Shown piece by piece: positions 35,649 through 44,532 of a stretch of DNA of 52,432 nucleotides; the first letter of the stretch is position 1, and each line of letters starts with the position of its first letter. The position numbers and the translations under genes are program-made. The DNA is from Alphaproteobacteria bacterium (GTDB lineage: Bacteria > Pseudomonadota > Alphaproteobacteria > Ferrovibrionales > Ferrovibrionaceae): positions 1 to 52,432 of the forward strand of contig JAHCJR010000012.1 of the NCBI GenBank assembly GCA_026126165.1, written 5' to 3'. The notes beneath the pieces are model-generated. The model was not told the DNA's origin. It was given only the letters and a program-made list of their open reading frames with translations, and ran no database searches.

Positions 35649-36602
35649 TCAGCGGCCGGCGGCGGCGCGCCGCAGGCGGTCGTTGATCGCGAGTCCCAGT
35701 CCGTTCTCCGGAATGGGCATCACGGCGATGGCGCGGAATACGGGGCGGTCGAGCGCGCGCAGGTAGGCGAAAAGGTGCGCCGCCGCCTCGCGCAGGTCGC
35801 CGCCGGGACTGAGATTCATGGTCATGGCCGCACCCTCCGGCAGTTCGCGCCCGAAGCCGAGCAGCGCCTCGTCGGGTGCCACATCGCTTGCATGGAGCCT
35901 TAGCGGCAGCCGCGGGGCGTAGTGGCTGGCCAGCATGCCCGGCGCCTCGATCGCCTGCTCGCGCGGCGCGGCGAGCGGGCCGATCAGGGCCTCGATCGCC
36001 TCGCGTTCGATCCCGCCCGGGCGCAGCAACGTCGCTTCCGCACGGGTCAGGCCGACGATGGTGCTTTCGATGCCGACCTGGCAAGGGCCGGCATCGAGGA
36101 TGAGGTCCACGTTCTCGCCCAGGCTTTCCGCCACATGCTGGGCTTCGGTCGGGCTGACCTGGCCGGAACGGTTCGCCGATGGCGCGGCGAGCGGCAGCCT
36201 GCAGGTGTCGAGCAGGGCGCGGGCGACCGGGTGCGCCGGGACGCGAATGGCAAGGGTCGGCAGGCCGGCGGAGGCGAGTTCGGAGACCGGGCAGCCGGGC
36301 AGCCGGCGCAGCACCAGGGTCAGCGCGCCCGGCCAGAAGGCCGCCGCCAGCCGCTCCGCGCGCTCGTCGAGTTCCGCCAGATGGCGCGCCGCCTCGAGGC
36401 TCGCCACATGCACGATCAGCGGATTGAACTCCGGCCGGCCCTTGGCGGCGAAGATCGCGGCGACGGCACGGCCGTTGGTCGCATCGGCGGCCAGTCCGTA
36501 GACGGTCTCCGTCGGCATGGCGACCAGACCGCCCTGCTGGAGTATTTGCGCAGCTTCCGCGATGGCCGTCTGGTCGGCGGGACGAATCCGGGGGGGCGAC
36601 AT
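35649..36602 (-). CDS. sua5: L-threonylcarbamoyladenylate synthase (long Sua5 form)
   Basis: This enzyme makes the threonylcarbamoyl-AMP used for the t6A37 tRNA modification. The 317-residue product has the YrdC domain (GGLVAMPTETVYGLAADATN; FAAKGRPEFNPLIVHV; SANRSGQVSPT) plus a C-terminal Sua5 domain of about 110 residues, so it is the long type rather than the short E. coli TsaC. The ATG at 36602 begins MSPPRIRPADQ; a further in-frame ATG upstream is less likely. It is divergent from the acyl-CoA dehydrogenase gene over 130 bp. Confidence 0.92.
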   Translation of the reverse strand: MSPPRIRPADQTAIAEAAQILQQGGLVAMPTETVYGLAADATNGRAVAAIFAAKGRPEFNPLIVHVASLEAARHLAELDERAERLAAAFWPGALTLVLRRLPGCPVSELASAGLPTLAIRVPAHPVARALLDTCRLPLAAPSANRSGQVSPTEAQHVAESLGENVDLILDAGPCQVGIESTIVGLTRAEATLLRPGGIEREAIEALIGPLAAPREQAIEAPGMLASHYAPRLPLRLHASDVAPDEALLGFGRELPEGAAMTMNLSPGGDLREAAAHLFAYLRALDRPVFRAIAVMPIPENGLGLAINDRLRRAAAGR

Positions 36603-36732
36603 GGCGGCGCAGTCTAGCGGCTGGCGGCGCACCCGCAAGCCAATAACCGGCCGGCCGGCCCGCGGCGATCGCCGTTGTCAGGCCGGGCCCACATGCCATA
36701 TTAGGTCCGGTCCGCCCGTACCGGAGGAAACG

Positions 36733-38523
36733 ATGTCAGACTATCGCGCGCCGCTTGCCGACATGCGCTTCGTGCTCGAACACGAAGTGGGACTGGCGGA
36801 ACTCATGCAACTCGAGCCCTACCGGCATGCGGATGGCGAGACGGTCGATGCAGTGCTGGAAGAGGCCGCACGGCTGGCCGCCGACGTGGTGGCGCCGCTC
36901 AATCGCGTCGGCGACCAGCAGGGCTCGCGGCTGGAGAATGGCGAGGTGCGCACGCCCGATGGCTTCCGCGATGCCTACCGGCAGTTCCGGGAAGGCGGCT
37001 GGAATTCGGTGCCCGTCGCTCCGGAGCATGGCGGCAGCGGCCTGCCCTGGGCGATCTCGCTCGCGGTGCAGGAGATGTTCACCTCCGCCAACATGGCCTT
37101 CGCCCTCTGCCCGCTGCTGACCCAGGGCGCTATCGAGCTTCTGGCCGCCCATGGCTCCGCGGAACAGAAGGAGCTCTATCTCGGCCGGCTGGTGAGCGGC
37201 GAGTGGACCGGCACCATGAACCTGACGGAGCCGCAGGCCGGCTCGGACGTGGGCGCGGTCAAGACCCGCGCCATCCGTCAGCCCGACGGCAGTTACCGTA
37301 TCAAGGGCTCGAAGATCTTCATCTCGTATGGCGAGCACGACATGGCGGAGAACATCATCCACCTTGTCCTGGCTCGCACGCCCGACGCGCCGGCGGGGAC
37401 CAGGGGGATTTCCTGCTTCGTCGTGCCGAAGTTCCTGGTCGGGGCCGACGGTCGGCCGGGCGCGCGCAACGACCTGCGCGCGGTGTCGCTGGAACACAAG
37501 CTCGGCATCCATGCCTCGCCGACCTGCGTCATGTCGTTCGGCGACAATGAAGGCGCGGTCGGCTATCTGATCGGCGTGGAGAATTCCGGCATGCGCTGCA
37601 TGTTCACGATGATGAACAATGCGCGCCTCTCGGTCGGACTGCAGGGCCTCGCGGTGGCCGAGCGGGCCTATCAGCATGCGCTCGCCTATGCGCGCGAGCG
37701 CCGCCAGGGCCGGCCGATCGGCGCGGCGGCGGCGGATGCGCCGATTCTCTTCCATCCCGACGTGCGGCGCATGCTGCTGACGATGAAGGCGCAGATCGAG
37801 GCGATGCGGGCGCTGATCTATCTCAACGGGGCCGCCATGGACCGCGTTCATGGCGCCGGCGACGATGCGGCCCGTGCCCGCGCCCAGGGCCTTGTGGATC
37901 TGCTGATCCCGGTCTCGAAGGGCTGGTCCACCGATCTCGGCGTGGAGATCACGTCCACCGCGATGCAGATCTATGGCGGCATGGGCTATGTGGAGGAGAC
38001 GGGCGTGGCGCAGCTCTTCCGCGACGCGCGCATCGCGCCGATCTACGAAGGGACCAACGGCATCCAGGCACTCGATCTGGTCATGCGCAAGCTGCCGCTC
38101 CAGGGCGGCGCGCCGGTGCGGACATTCCTCGACCAGATGCGCGCGCTCGATGCCGAACTTGCCCGCGGCGGGGCCGATCTCGGCACCCTTCGCCCGGCGC
38201 TGGCCCAGGCAGTGCAGGCCCTGGGCGAGGCAACCGGCTGGCTGCAGGCGGCGCAAGCCGGCCGGCCCGAAGATGCCGCCGCCGGCGCCAGCGCCTATCT
38301 GCGCATGTTCGGCATCGTCGCCGGTGGTTACCTGCTGGCCAGGGCCGCCCTGGCGGCGCGGCGCGCCCTGGACGGGCGGCCGGGCGATCAGTTCCTGAAG
38401 GAGAAGATCGCGACGGCGGCCTTCTATGCTGAGCAGATCCTGCCGCAGGGCACCGCCCTGCTCGGGCCGGTCACCGCCGGCGCCGGGCGGCTCAGGGAAG
38501 TTGCGCTCGAGACCGGCGCATGA
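36733..38523 (+). CDS. Acyl-CoA dehydrogenase with C-terminal extension (DmdC-like)
   Basis: A 596-residue FAD-dependent acyl-CoA dehydrogenase, longer than the ~390-residue classical enzyme. The start YRAPLADMRFVLEHEVGL is typical of the 3-methylmercaptopropionyl-CoA dehydrogenase (DmdC)-like group. FAD and substrate motifs are MNLTEPQAGSDVGAVKTRA and KIFISYGEHDM. The catalytic glutamate lies in PIYEGTNGIQA. The C-terminal ~120 residues form the acyl-CoA dehydrogenase C-terminal domain of this group. The ATG at 36733 follows GGAGGAAACG. The actual acyl substrate is unknown. Confidence 0.92.
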   Translation: MSDYRAPLADMRFVLEHEVGLAELMQLEPYRHADGETVDAVLEEAARLAADVVAPLNRVGDQQGSRLENGEVRTPDGFRDAYRQFREGGWNSVPVAPEHGGSGLPWAISLAVQEMFTSANMAFALCPLLTQGAIELLAAHGSAEQKELYLGRLVSGEWTGTMNLTEPQAGSDVGAVKTRAIRQPDGSYRIKGSKIFISYGEHDMAENIIHLVLARTPDAPAGTRGISCFVVPKFLVGADGRPGARNDLRAVSLEHKLGIHASPTCVMSFGDNEGAVGYLIGVENSGMRCMFTMMNNARLSVGLQGLAVAERAYQHALAYARERRQGRPIGAAAADAPILFHPDVRRMLLTMKAQIEAMRALIYLNGAAMDRVHGAGDDAARARAQGLVDLLIPVSKGWSTDLGVEITSTAMQIYGGMGYVEETGVAQLFRDARIAPIYEGTNGIQALDLVMRKLPLQGGAPVRTFLDQMRALDAELARGGADLGTLRPALAQAVQALGEATGWLQAAQAGRPEDAAAGASAYLRMFGIVAGGYLLARAALAARRALDGRPGDQFLKEKIATAAFYAEQILPQGTALLGPVTAGAGRLREVALETGA

Positions 38524-38553
38524 GGCCGGGCCGCGCTTGCATGGCCTGTCTGA

Positions 38554-38583
38554 TTGACGTTGACGTAAACGTCACCTTATCAT
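38554..38583 (+). promoter_or_regulatory. Promoter with MerR/LiuR-type palindrome, likely leaderless
   Basis: TTGACG (38554-38559), an 18-bp spacer and TATCAT (38578-38583) form a good promoter. The spacer holds a perfect palindrome, TGACGT-AA-ACGTCA (38561-38574). MerR-family activators bind between the -35 and -10 boxes, and this sequence resembles the LiuR operator of branched-chain and acyl-CoA catabolic genes as I recall it. The expected start coincides with the ATG at 38590, so the mRNA would have little or no leader. No merR-type gene is in the window. Confidence 0.65.
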
Positions 38584-38589
38584 TGCACC

Positions 38590-39666
38590 ATGAGCGCTGA
38601 CACTCCCGCCCCGGGCGCCGCCGGGCTCGCCTATCCATTTCCCGAGCGGCCGACGGCGGGAGAAATGCTGGAAGTGGCGCCGGGCCTGCACTGGGTCCGC
38701 ATGCCGATCCCCATTCCGGGCCTCGATTTCATCAATCTGTGGGCGATCGAGGATGGCGCGGGCTGGACCCTGGTCGATACCGGCCTGCGTTCGCGCGCCA
38801 TCCAGGATCACTGGGAGACGATTTTCGCCAACCGCTTTGGCGGCCGGCCGGTCACGCGCGTCATCTGCACCCATTTCCATCCGGATCATCTGGGCCAGGC
38901 GGGCTGGCTCTGCCGGCGCTGGAACGTTCCGCTGTGGATGACACTCGGCGAATGGAGTTTCGGGCGTATGCTGGCGCTCGATGCGGTGGAAACCGTGCCG
39001 GAGGAGGTGATCGGCTTCTACCGCCAGCATGGTATCGGCGAGGACCTGCTGGAGAAGTTCCGCGCCCGCGGCTTCAACAATTTCGCCAAGGGCGTGACCG
39101 AGATTCCACGCGCCTTCAGGCGCATCTGCGATGGCGAGCGCATCGAGATCGGCGGGCGTGCTTTTCGCGTCATCGTCGCGCGCGGTCACGCACCGGAACA
39201 TGCCTGCCTCTATGGCGAGGATCTCGGCGTGCTGATCTCGGGCGACCAGATCCTGCCGCGCATCACGCCCCATATCGGCGTCTATCCCGGCGAGCCGGAG
39301 GCGAATCCGCTGGCCCAGTATCTCGACAGCCTGCCGCTCTTCGAAGGGCTGCCGGAGAATACGCTGGTCCTGCCCTCGCACGGCGATCCGTTCCGCGGCC
39401 TGCATGCGCGGCTGGCGCAGCTCGCCCATCACCACGACCACCGTCTGCTCGCCCTGCTTGCCGCTTGCGGCGAAGGGGTGACGGCGCGGGAGCTGCTGCC
39501 CGTGCTCTTCCGGCGCGAACTCGACGATCGCAGCATATTCATGGCGCTGGGCGAGGCGCTGGCGCATCTGCATCTTCTGGAATGCAGCGGCAAGCTGACG
39601 CGCACGAGAGGTTCCGATGGCATGATCCGGTTCCGGCGCAGCGCGCGCTCGGAAGCTGCGGCCTGA
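38590..39666 (+). CDS. MBL-fold metallo-hydrolase
   Basis: A 358-residue metallo-beta-lactamase-fold enzyme. The metal motif THFHPDHLGQAG is at residues 94-105, with further ligands in RGHAPEHACLYGE, SGDQILP and PSHGDPF. A winged-helix-like C-terminal part of about 80 residues resembles LACTB2-type proteins. In CoA-linked operons such enzymes often act as thioesterases, but that is inference. The ATG at 38590 has no ribosome binding site, which suits the leaderless promoter just upstream. It is the first gene of the cluster. Confidence 0.88.
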   Translation: MSADTPAPGAAGLAYPFPERPTAGEMLEVAPGLHWVRMPIPIPGLDFINLWAIEDGAGWTLVDTGLRSRAIQDHWETIFANRFGGRPVTRVICTHFHPDHLGQAGWLCRRWNVPLWMTLGEWSFGRMLALDAVETVPEEVIGFYRQHGIGEDLLEKFRARGFNNFAKGVTEIPRAFRRICDGERIEIGGRAFRVIVARGHAPEHACLYGEDLGVLISGDQILPRITPHIGVYPGEPEANPLAQYLDSLPLFEGLPENTLVLPSHGDPFRGLHARLAQLAHHHDHRLLALLAACGEGVTARELLPVLFRRELDDRSIFMALGEALAHLHLLECSGKLTRTRGSDGMIRFRRSARSEAAA

Positions 39667-39701
39667 GGCGCGCTTCGGACGGCCGGAACGGGGAGGGCAA
39701 G

Positions 39702-40499
39702 GTGGGAGAACTGATCACCAGCATCGAAGGCGGCGTGGCCACCATGGTCATGAACCGGCCGGAGGCGCGTAACGCGCTCTCGGATGGCATGCTGGCCGGC
39801 ATGCACGAGTTCCTCGCACGGGTCGAGCGCGACGAGGCGGTGCGCTGCGTCGTGCTGAAAGGCGCGGGCGAGCATTTCATGGCGGGCGGCGACGTGAAGC
39901 GATTCGCCGCCATGGCCGGCATGGCGCCGGAGGAGCGACGGCGGCATTTCGAGGCACGGATCCATGCCAACCTGCATCCGGTCATGTATCTGATGCGGCG
40001 CATGCCCAAACCGACGCTGGCCGCCATCCAGGGTGCCGCGGCCGGCTTCGGGCTCAGCCTGGCGCTGGCCTGCGACCTTGCCATCGCGGCGGACAATGCC
40101 TTCTTCACGCTGGCTTACGTGAATATCGGCACCAGCCCGGATGGTTCGGGAACCTACCATCTGGCGCGCGTGGTCGGCATGCGCAAGGCGCTCGAGATTG
40201 CCTATCTCGGCGACCGTTTCGATGCAAGCGAGGCGCAGCGTCTCGGACTGGTGAATTTCGTCGTTCCGGCAGCGGAGTTCGAGGCGGAGACGGCGCGTCT
40301 GGCCGGCCGCCTTGCCAGCGGCCCGACGCGCGCGATGGCCAACACCAAGCGCCTGCTGCATGCATCGCTCGACCGCGATTTCGAGGCCCAGCTCCAGGCG
40401 GAGGCGCTGAGCTTCGCCGATTGCGCCGCCAGCGAGGACTGGGCGGAGGGGGTCAAGGCCTTTGCCGAGAAACGGCCGCCGCGTTTCCGGGGACGCTAG
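39702..40499 (+). CDS. Enoyl-CoA hydratase/isomerase family protein
   Basis: A 265-residue crotonase. The oxyanion-hole regions are AGGDVKRFAAM (about 61-71) and GAAAGFGLSLALACDLAIAA (about 111-130). The usual first catalytic glutamate position (QPE in hydratases) is occupied by AYV, while an acidic residue is kept at D147 (NIGTSPDGSG). A single acidic residue is the pattern of PaaG-like isomerases, so isomerase activity is more likely than simple hydration. The GTG at 39702 follows GGGAGGG at good spacing. It lies 35 bp after the MBL gene. Confidence 0.88.
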   Translation: MGELITSIEGGVATMVMNRPEARNALSDGMLAGMHEFLARVERDEAVRCVVLKGAGEHFMAGGDVKRFAAMAGMAPEERRRHFEARIHANLHPVMYLMRRMPKPTLAAIQGAAAGFGLSLALACDLAIAADNAFFTLAYVNIGTSPDGSGTYHLARVVGMRKALEIAYLGDRFDASEAQRLGLVNFVVPAAEFEAETARLAGRLASGPTRAMANTKRLLHASLDRDFEAQLQAEALSFADCAASEDWAEGVKAFAEKRPPRFRGR

Positions 40500-40529
40500 G
40501 GCGACAGACAGTTCGGGGAGGAACGGTCG

Positions 40530-41354
40530 ATGGCAAGCCTCAAGGGCAAGACGATCTTCATTACCGGCGCGAGCCGGGGTATCGGCAAGGCGATCGGCCT
40601 GCGCGCCGCGCGGGATGGCGCCAATATCGTCATTGCAGCGAAGACCGTGGAGCCGCATCCGAAGCTGCCCGGCACCATCTACACTGCCGCGTCCGAAATG
40701 GAGCAGGCGGGCGGCCGGGCGCTGGCGCTGGCCGTGGATGTGCGCGAGGAGGCGGAGGTCGAGGCGGCGGTCGAGAAGGCGGTGGAGACTTTCGGCGGCA
40801 TCGACATCCTGGTCAACAACGCCTCGGCCATATCGCTCACCGGCACCCTGCAAACGCCGATGAAGCGCTACGACCTGATGCACCAGATCAATACCCGCGG
40901 AACCTTCCTGTGTTCGCAGAAATGCCTGCCGCACCTGCGCAAGGCCGCCAATCCCCATATTCTGAATCTTTCGCCGCCCCTCAACATGGAGGAGCGATGG
41001 TTTGCTCCCCATGTCGCCTACACCATGGCCAAGTTCGGCATGAGCCTCTGCGTCCTCGGCATGGCCGGCGAGTTCCGGGCGGAAGGGATCGCGGTCAATG
41101 CCCTCTGGCCCCGGACCGCCATCGACACCGCGGCAATGAACCTGCTGGGCGGGCAGGAGGTGCTGCGGCGCTGCCGCAAGCCCGAGATCATGGCGGATGC
41201 GGCGCATGTCATACTGACGAAACCCGCGCGCGAGTTCAGCGGCAATTTCTGTATCGATGACGAAGTGCTGGCCGCCGCCGGCGTGAGCGACTTCTCGGTC
41301 TACCGCCACGAGGGGGTGAGCGAGGCCGAGCTTCTGCCCGACTTCTTCGTCTGA
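40530..41354 (+). CDS. SDR family oxidoreductase (HSDL2-like)
   Basis: A 274-residue short-chain dehydrogenase. The cofactor motif TGASRGIG is at 12-19, NNAS at 97-100, and the catalytic set is S148, Y164 and K168 (HVAYTMAKFGMS). The inserted segment AKTVEPHPKLPGTIYTAASE after the second strand is characteristic of HSDL2-like enzymes, which in eukaryotes are linked to fatty-acid metabolism. The ATG at 40530 follows GGGGAGGAACG. It lies 30 bp after the crotonase gene, in the same likely operon. Confidence 0.9.
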   Translation: MASLKGKTIFITGASRGIGKAIGLRAARDGANIVIAAKTVEPHPKLPGTIYTAASEMEQAGGRALALAVDVREEAEVEAAVEKAVETFGGIDILVNNASAISLTGTLQTPMKRYDLMHQINTRGTFLCSQKCLPHLRKAANPHILNLSPPLNMEERWFAPHVAYTMAKFGMSLCVLGMAGEFRAEGIAVNALWPRTAIDTAAMNLLGGQEVLRRCRKPEIMADAAHVILTKPAREFSGNFCIDDEVLAAAGVSDFSVYRHEGVSEAELLPDFFV

Positions 41355-41474
41355 GTCCGGGGTATCCCGGCGTCCGCCGGCCGGCTTGTTCCGGCGGCGG
41401 CCTCCTGCATGTATATTGAGGCGGTCCAGCCCGGGCGCGAACGGGTGGATGAGGCATCACACAAGGAGCCCATG

Positions 41475-43178
41475 ATGACCGAACGGCCCTGGCTGAAGCA
41501 CTACCCGGAGAACATCTCCTGGGACGTGAAGCTGCCCGAGAAGCCCCTCTATGCTTTGCTCGAGGAAGCGGTCAGCCGCTTCCCCAACAATCCGGCGCTG
41601 GACTTCCTCGGCCGGACCTACAGCTATGCCGACCTCTCGGCCCTGACCGACCGTGCGGCGAAAGGTTTCCAGGCGCTGGGCGTGACCAAGGGCGTGAAGG
41701 TCGGACTGTTTCTGCCCAACTGCCCGCAGTTCGTGGTCTGCTATTATGGCGTGCTCAAGGCCGGTGGCACGGTGGTCAATTTCAGCCCGCTCTATTCCGA
41801 GCCGGAACTCAAGCACCAGATCGAGGACAGCCATACCGACATCATGGTGACGCTGGACCTCAAGCTGCTTTACCCGAAGATGCGCAGCATGCTGAAGACC
41901 AGCCGGCTGAAGAAGCTGGTCATCGCCAACATGCAGGAAGTCCTGCCATTTCCCAAGAACCTGCTTTTTCCGCTGGTCAAGCGCGCGGACATCGCCGAGG
42001 TCGCCTGGGGCGAGGATCACATCCCCTTCAAGAAGCTCATCGCCAACGACGGCAAGATCGCCCCGGTCAGGATCGACCCGCGCGAGGACATTGCCGTCCT
42101 GCAATATACCGGCGGCACGACGGGCGTTTCCAAGGGCGCCATGCTCACCCATGCCAATCTCTATGCAAATACCCTGCAGGCCGGCATGTGGTTCACCGGG
42201 CTCGAGCCCGGCAAGGAGCGGATGATGGGCGTGTTGCCCTTCTTCCATGTATTCGCCATGACGGTCGTCATGAATCTCTCGATCCATGTCGGGGCCGAGA
42301 TCGTCATGCATCCGCGCTTCGAGCTGATTCCGGTGCTCAAGGACATAACGCGCAAGAAGCCGACCCTGATGCCCGGCGTGCCGACCATGTTCACCGCGAT
42401 CAACAACCTGCCGGAAATCTCGCAGTATGATCTTTCCTCGCTCAAAGCCTGCCTGTCGGGCGGCGCGCCGCTGCCGCAGGAAGTTAAGGCAAAGTTCGAG
42501 GAACGCTCGGGCTGCAAGCTGGTCGAGGGCTTCGGCCTTACCGAATGCTCGCCGATTGCAAGCTGTAATCCGCTCTTCGGCGTCAACAAGACCGGCTCGA
42601 TCGGCTTGCCGCTGCCGGGCACCGAGATCATCATTACCGACCGCGACAATCCGGACCGCGTCCTGCCGATCGGCGAGGCCGGCGAGATCTGCATCGTCGG
42701 CCCGCAGGTGATGAAGGGCTACTGGGGCCGGCCCGAAGCGACCGCGGACACGATCCGCAATAGCCGCCTGCATACCGGCGATGTCGGCTACATGGACGAG
42801 GAGGGCTACACTTTCATCATCGACCGGATGAAGGATCTCATCCTGTGCGGCGGCTTCAATGTCTATCCCCGCCATGTGGAAGAGGCGATCTACCAGCACC
42901 CCGCCATCGCCGAGGTGACGGTGATCGGCATCCCGGACGATTATCGCGGCGAGAGCCCGAAGGCTTTCGTCAAGCTCAAGGAGGGGCAGAATCTGGCTGC
43001 GGCGGAGCTGCTCGACTTCCTGCGCGAGCGGCTGGGCAAGCACGAGTTGCCGACGGAGATCGAGTTCCGCGCCGAACTGCCCAAGACGATGATCGGCAAG
43101 CTCTCCAAGAAGGAACTGGTCGCGGAAGAGAAGAAGAAGTACGAGGCCCGGAAGGCGGCTGCCGGCGGGGCTGCCTGA
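41475..43178 (+). CDS. Long-chain acyl-CoA ligase (FadD/PimA-like)
   Basis: A 567-residue ANL-superfamily ligase that activates a carboxylic acid with ATP to its CoA thioester. Motifs are YTGGTTGVSKGAMLTH (about residue 210), GFGLTECSP, GDVGYMDEEGYTFIIDRMKD and the C-terminal lysine region LPKTMIGKLSKKEL. Two adjacent ATGs exist at 41472 and 41475; AAGGAG is better spaced for 41475. The 120-bp gap after the SDR gene includes a GC hairpin without a U tract and a TATATT word, so the gene may have an extra promoter. Confidence 0.92.
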   Translation: MTERPWLKHYPENISWDVKLPEKPLYALLEEAVSRFPNNPALDFLGRTYSYADLSALTDRAAKGFQALGVTKGVKVGLFLPNCPQFVVCYYGVLKAGGTVVNFSPLYSEPELKHQIEDSHTDIMVTLDLKLLYPKMRSMLKTSRLKKLVIANMQEVLPFPKNLLFPLVKRADIAEVAWGEDHIPFKKLIANDGKIAPVRIDPREDIAVLQYTGGTTGVSKGAMLTHANLYANTLQAGMWFTGLEPGKERMMGVLPFFHVFAMTVVMNLSIHVGAEIVMHPRFELIPVLKDITRKKPTLMPGVPTMFTAINNLPEISQYDLSSLKACLSGGAPLPQEVKAKFEERSGCKLVEGFGLTECSPIASCNPLFGVNKTGSIGLPLPGTEIIITDRDNPDRVLPIGEAGEICIVGPQVMKGYWGRPEATADTIRNSRLHTGDVGYMDEEGYTFIIDRMKDLILCGGFNVYPRHVEEAIYQHPAIAEVTVIGIPDDYRGESPKAFVKLKEGQNLAAAELLDFLRERLGKHELPTEIEFRAELPKTMIGKLSKKELVAEEKKKYEARKAAAGGAA

Positions 43179-43200
43179 GCGGGGGCCTTCTGCGGCAAGT

Positions 43201-44415
43201 TCAGGCGGCGGCGCGGCGCAGTCCGAGCCGCCGCCAGACCTCGGTCAGCGAATGGACGAGGTGGGCCATCTCCGCGTCGTCGTGCAGCGGCGTCGGCGTG
43301 ATGCGCAGCCGTTCGGTCCCGCGCGGCACTGTCGGGTAATTGATCGGCTGAATATAGATCGCGTACTCGTCGAGCAACATGTCGCTCGCCGCCTTGCAGA
43401 GACCGGCATCCCCCACCATGACCGGCACGATGTGGCTGACCGAGGGCATCACCGGGAGCGCTGCTTCCGCAAGAAGGCGCTTCAGCCGCGCCGCCCGCTC
43501 CTGGTGGCGCTGGCGCAACTCGTCATGTTCGCGCAGGAAGCGGATCGAAGCGGCAGCTCCGGCCGCGATCGTCGGCGGCAGCGCGGTGGTGAAAATGAAG
43601 CTCGATGCATAGGAGCGCACGGCATCGACGATGGCCGCGCTCGCGGTGATGTAGCCACCCATCACGCCGAAGGCCTTCCCCAGCGTGCCTTCGATGACGT
43701 CGAGGCGCTGCATGACGCCGTCGCGCTCCGCCACACCCGCGCCACGCGGGCCATACATGCCGACCGCATGCACCTCGTCGAGGTAGGTCATGGCGCCATA
43801 ACGTTCCGCAAGGTCGCAGATGGCGCCGATCGGGGCGATGTCGCCGTCCATGGAATAGACGCTCTCGAAGGCGATCAGCTTGGGACGCGCCGGATCTTCC
43901 GCCCTCAGCAGTTCTTCCAGATGCGCCACGTCGTTGTGGCGGAAAATGCGTCGCTCGCGGCCGGAATGGCGGATGCCCTCGATCATCGAGGCGTGATTCA
44001 GCGAATCGGAGAAAATCACCACGTTCGGCAGCAGCTTGCCGATGGTGGACAGGCTGGCTTCGTTCGATATGTAGCCCGAAGTGAAGACGAGCGCCGCTTC
44101 CTTGCGGTGCAGGTCCGCCAGTTCACGCTCCAGCAGTGCCAGGGGGTGGTTGGTGCCGGAGATGTTGCGCGTCCCCCCTGCGCCGGCGCCATGGCGGTCG
44201 ATGGCGGTCTTCATCGCTTCGAGAATTTCGGGATTCTGCCCCATGCCGAGATAGTCGTTCGAGCACCAGATGGTGACCTCCGGCTGGCCGGGACGCGAAT
44301 GGTTGATGGCGCGGGGAAAGCGGCCCTGGATGCGGCCGAGTTCGGTGAATACGCGGTAGCGCCGCTCCTGCTTGAGCGCCGCCAGCGCATCGGCGAAAAT
44401 CTTCTGGTAATCCAT
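43201..44415 (-). CDS. hemA: 5-Aminolevulinate synthase
   Basis: This PLP enzyme condenses glycine and succinyl-CoA to 5-aminolevulinate, the first step of haem, cobalamin and bacteriochlorophyll synthesis by the Shemin route, which is nearly confined to alphaproteobacteria among bacteria. The 404-residue product begins [20 protein letters not shown]. The PLP lysine is K247 (EGTLGKAFG), the aspartate is D213 ([13 protein letters not shown]) and the glycine-rich loop is [12 protein letters not shown]. It is the sole gene behind a good promoter at 44473-44501. It converges on the acyl-CoA ligase gene. Confidence 0.97.
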   Translation of the reverse strand: MDYQKIFADALAALKQERRYRVFTELGRIQGRFPRAINHSRPGQPEVTIWCSNDYLGMGQNPEILEAMKTAIDRHGAGAGGTRNISGTNHPLALLERELADLHRKEAALVFTSGYISNEASLSTIGKLLPNVVIFSDSLNHASMIEGIRHSGRERRIFRHNDVAHLEELLRAEDPARPKLIAFESVYSMDGDIAPIGAICDLAERYGAMTYLDEVHAVGMYGPRGAGVAERDGVMQRLDVIEGTLGKAFGVMGGYITASAAIVDAVRSYASSFIFTTALPPTIAAGAAASIRFLREHDELRQRHQERAARLKRLLAEAALPVMPSVSHIVPVMVGDAGLCKAASDMLLDEYAIYIQPINYPTVPRGTERLRITPTPLHDDAEMAHLVHSLTEVWRRLGLRRAAA

Positions 44416-44472
44416 GCTTGCCGCTCCGAACCCCCTGGCAGGCCGGCCCGCGAGGTCGACCGCAACCGGATC

Positions 44473-44501
44473 ATGATAGCAACTGACGCGCCCAGGGTTA
44501 A
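44473..44501 (-). promoter_or_regulatory. Promoter of hemA
   Basis: On the minus strand, TTAACC (44501-44496), a 17-bp spacer and TATCAT (44478-44473) precede the hemA ATG at 44415 by about 50 nt. The -10 matches five of six bases. I see no FnrL-type TTGAT-N4-ATCAA box. Confidence 0.55.
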
Positions 44502-44532
44502 CTGAAAGCGACCGACTAACTCCTTGGCGCTG

